A DNA stretch of 14,692 bases from Candidatus Izemoplasmatales bacterium (GTDB lineage: Bacteria; Bacillota_I; Bacilli_A; Izemoplasmatales; Hujiaoplasmataceae). Numbering within the stretch: the stretch's first letter is position 1; each line of letters begins with the position of its first letter. The DNA is taken from assembly GCA_028699855.1 (NCBI GenBank), contig JAQVTV010000010.1, positions 1 through 14,692 of the forward strand, written 5' to 3'. A program made the translations under genes and the position numbers. Shown piece after piece: positions 14,262 through 14,692 of this stretch. Below the pieces are notes generated by a model that was given only the letters and a program-made list of their open reading frames with translations, was not told where the DNA came from and did no database searches.

Positions 14262-14286
14262 AGAGAAACGAGATTTTCTCTTTTTT
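14260..14286 (+). terminator. Terminator of greA
   Basis: A stem of AAAGAGAAA-type and TTTCTCTTT-type arms (14260-14268 and 14275-14283) with a 6-nt loop and a T-run ending at 14286. The left arm begins within the greA stop codon. The stem is A/T-rich, so it may be leaky and allow some read-through to mtnN. Confidence 0.7.
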
Positions 14287-14305
14287 GTTTCAAGGGGGTA
14301 CTCAG

Positions 14306-14692
14306 ATGATTGCGATTATTGGGGCGATGGATCTGGAAATCCAGCACCTGCTCGAAGATTTTCAGGAAACAAGACGGGTGAATTTCGCCGATAAAGTGGC
14401 ATATATCGGTCAATTGGACGGCAAAGACGTAGTCATTGCTCTTTCCGGCGTGGGCAAAGTCAACGCCGCCATGACCACGAGTGTGCTGTGCCATGAGTTT
14501 CCATTGCAATGCATCATCAATATCGGCGTGGCCGGAGGCGTTAACGCCGCCAAGGTCGGTGATATCGTTCTGGCCGAAGGACTGGCGTATTTTGACGTGT
14601 CTTTGAATGGAATCGATGATGTGCCTTATGGACAGATGGGCTCGGATCCGTTGATCGTGCGTGCCGATGAAGGAATGCTTCATCGGGGTGAG
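14306..14692 (+). CDS. mtnN: 5'-methylthioadenosine/S-adenosylhomocysteine nucleosidase (N-terminal part, cut by window edge)
   Basis: 129 codons are visible before the window ends (E. coli protein about 232 residues). The start MIAIIGAMDLEIQHLL matches Pfs/MtnN, with Glu11 in the position of the catalytic-pocket glutamate (Glu12 in E. coli); the ALSGVGKVNAAMTT and NIGVAGGVN segments are also typical. The enzyme cleaves adenine from SAH and methylthioadenosine, freeing the cell from SAH made by methyltransferases such as TrmR. The later catalytic Asp is outside the window. Start chosen at ATG 14306 with AAGGGGG about 8 nt upstream. The gene is near greA in B. subtilis as well. No separate promoter is evident, so it may be served by read-through of the greA terminator. 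Confidence 0.92.
   Translation, partial: MIAIIGAMDLEIQHLLEDFQETRRVNFADKVAYIGQLDGKDVVIALSGVGKVNAAMTTSVLCHEFPLQCIINIGVAGGVNAAKVGDIVLAEGLAYFDVSLNGIDDVPYGQMGSDPLIVRADEGMLHRGE

Noticed and set aside
1..14692. Search for mobile elements, attachment sites, CRISPR arrays, toxin-antitoxin pairs or defence genes.
   Set aside because: No transposase or integrase motifs, no repeated spaced units, and every gene belongs to a core housekeeping family in conserved order.

Overview
The window reads as a compact chromosomal segment of a low-complexity Bacilli-type genome. It has 12 complete protein genes, two partial genes cut by the window edges, one T-box riboswitch, and no mobile elements, CRISPR arrays, rRNA or tRNA genes. 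Gene order from alaS rightwards follows the conserved Bacillus arrangement (alaS - ruvX - yrzB - yrrM - yrrN - yrrO - udk - greA - mtnN). mltG is missing from its usual place between yrzB and yrrM, and the small ireB/yrzL gene that usually sits between alaS and ruvX is also missing. TGA is a normal stop (spx, alaS, trmR, trhP1) and TGG is used for Trp. I therefore infer a Bacillota/Mycoplasmatota lineage with the standard code, most likely near the wall-less Acholeplasmatales/Izemoplasmatales or related Erysipelotrichia-like groups. It is not a Mycoplasma or Spiroplasma. The base composition looks fairly GC-rich for such a group, so this placement is tentative.

Layout: 1-775 (minus) is the N-terminal part of a PepF-like M3 oligopeptidase, divergently transcribed from spx (892-1344), a redox transcription regulator with an unusual four-cysteine tail. 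After a strong terminator comes gap (1530-2540), a single glycolytic gene with a palindromic operator upstream of its promoter. A UUCG-capped terminator follows, and a VTT/TVP38-family membrane protein gene (2592-3218) begins almost on top of it. 3338-4609 (Xaa-Pro aminopeptidase) and 4624-6849 (RecD2 helicase) form a two-gene unit with its own promoter.

From 6864 on, a promoter drives an alanine T-box leader (specifier GCU, acceptor-binding UGGU) upstream of alaS (7125-9761). ruvX overlaps alaS by 4 nt, and the DUF1292 gene follows after 2 nt. After a 72-nt gap come trmR, trhP1, trhP2 and udk, each overlapping or nearly overlapping the next. trmR/trhP1/trhP2 are homologues of the B. subtilis genes that hydroxylate and methylate wobble uridine 34 of tRNA. 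greA has its own extended -10 promoter and terminator, and mtnN (partial) ends the window. A theme of translation links the right half: tRNA-Ala charging, sensing of uncharged tRNA-Ala, wobble-uridine modification, and detoxification of the SAH produced by methyl transfer.

No clear undescribed defence or mobile system is present. The best leads are the T-box/wobble-modification coupling, the loss scar at the mltG position with an abnormal trmR 5' end, the cysteine tail of Spx, and the cre-like operator placed at an activating distance upstream of gap.
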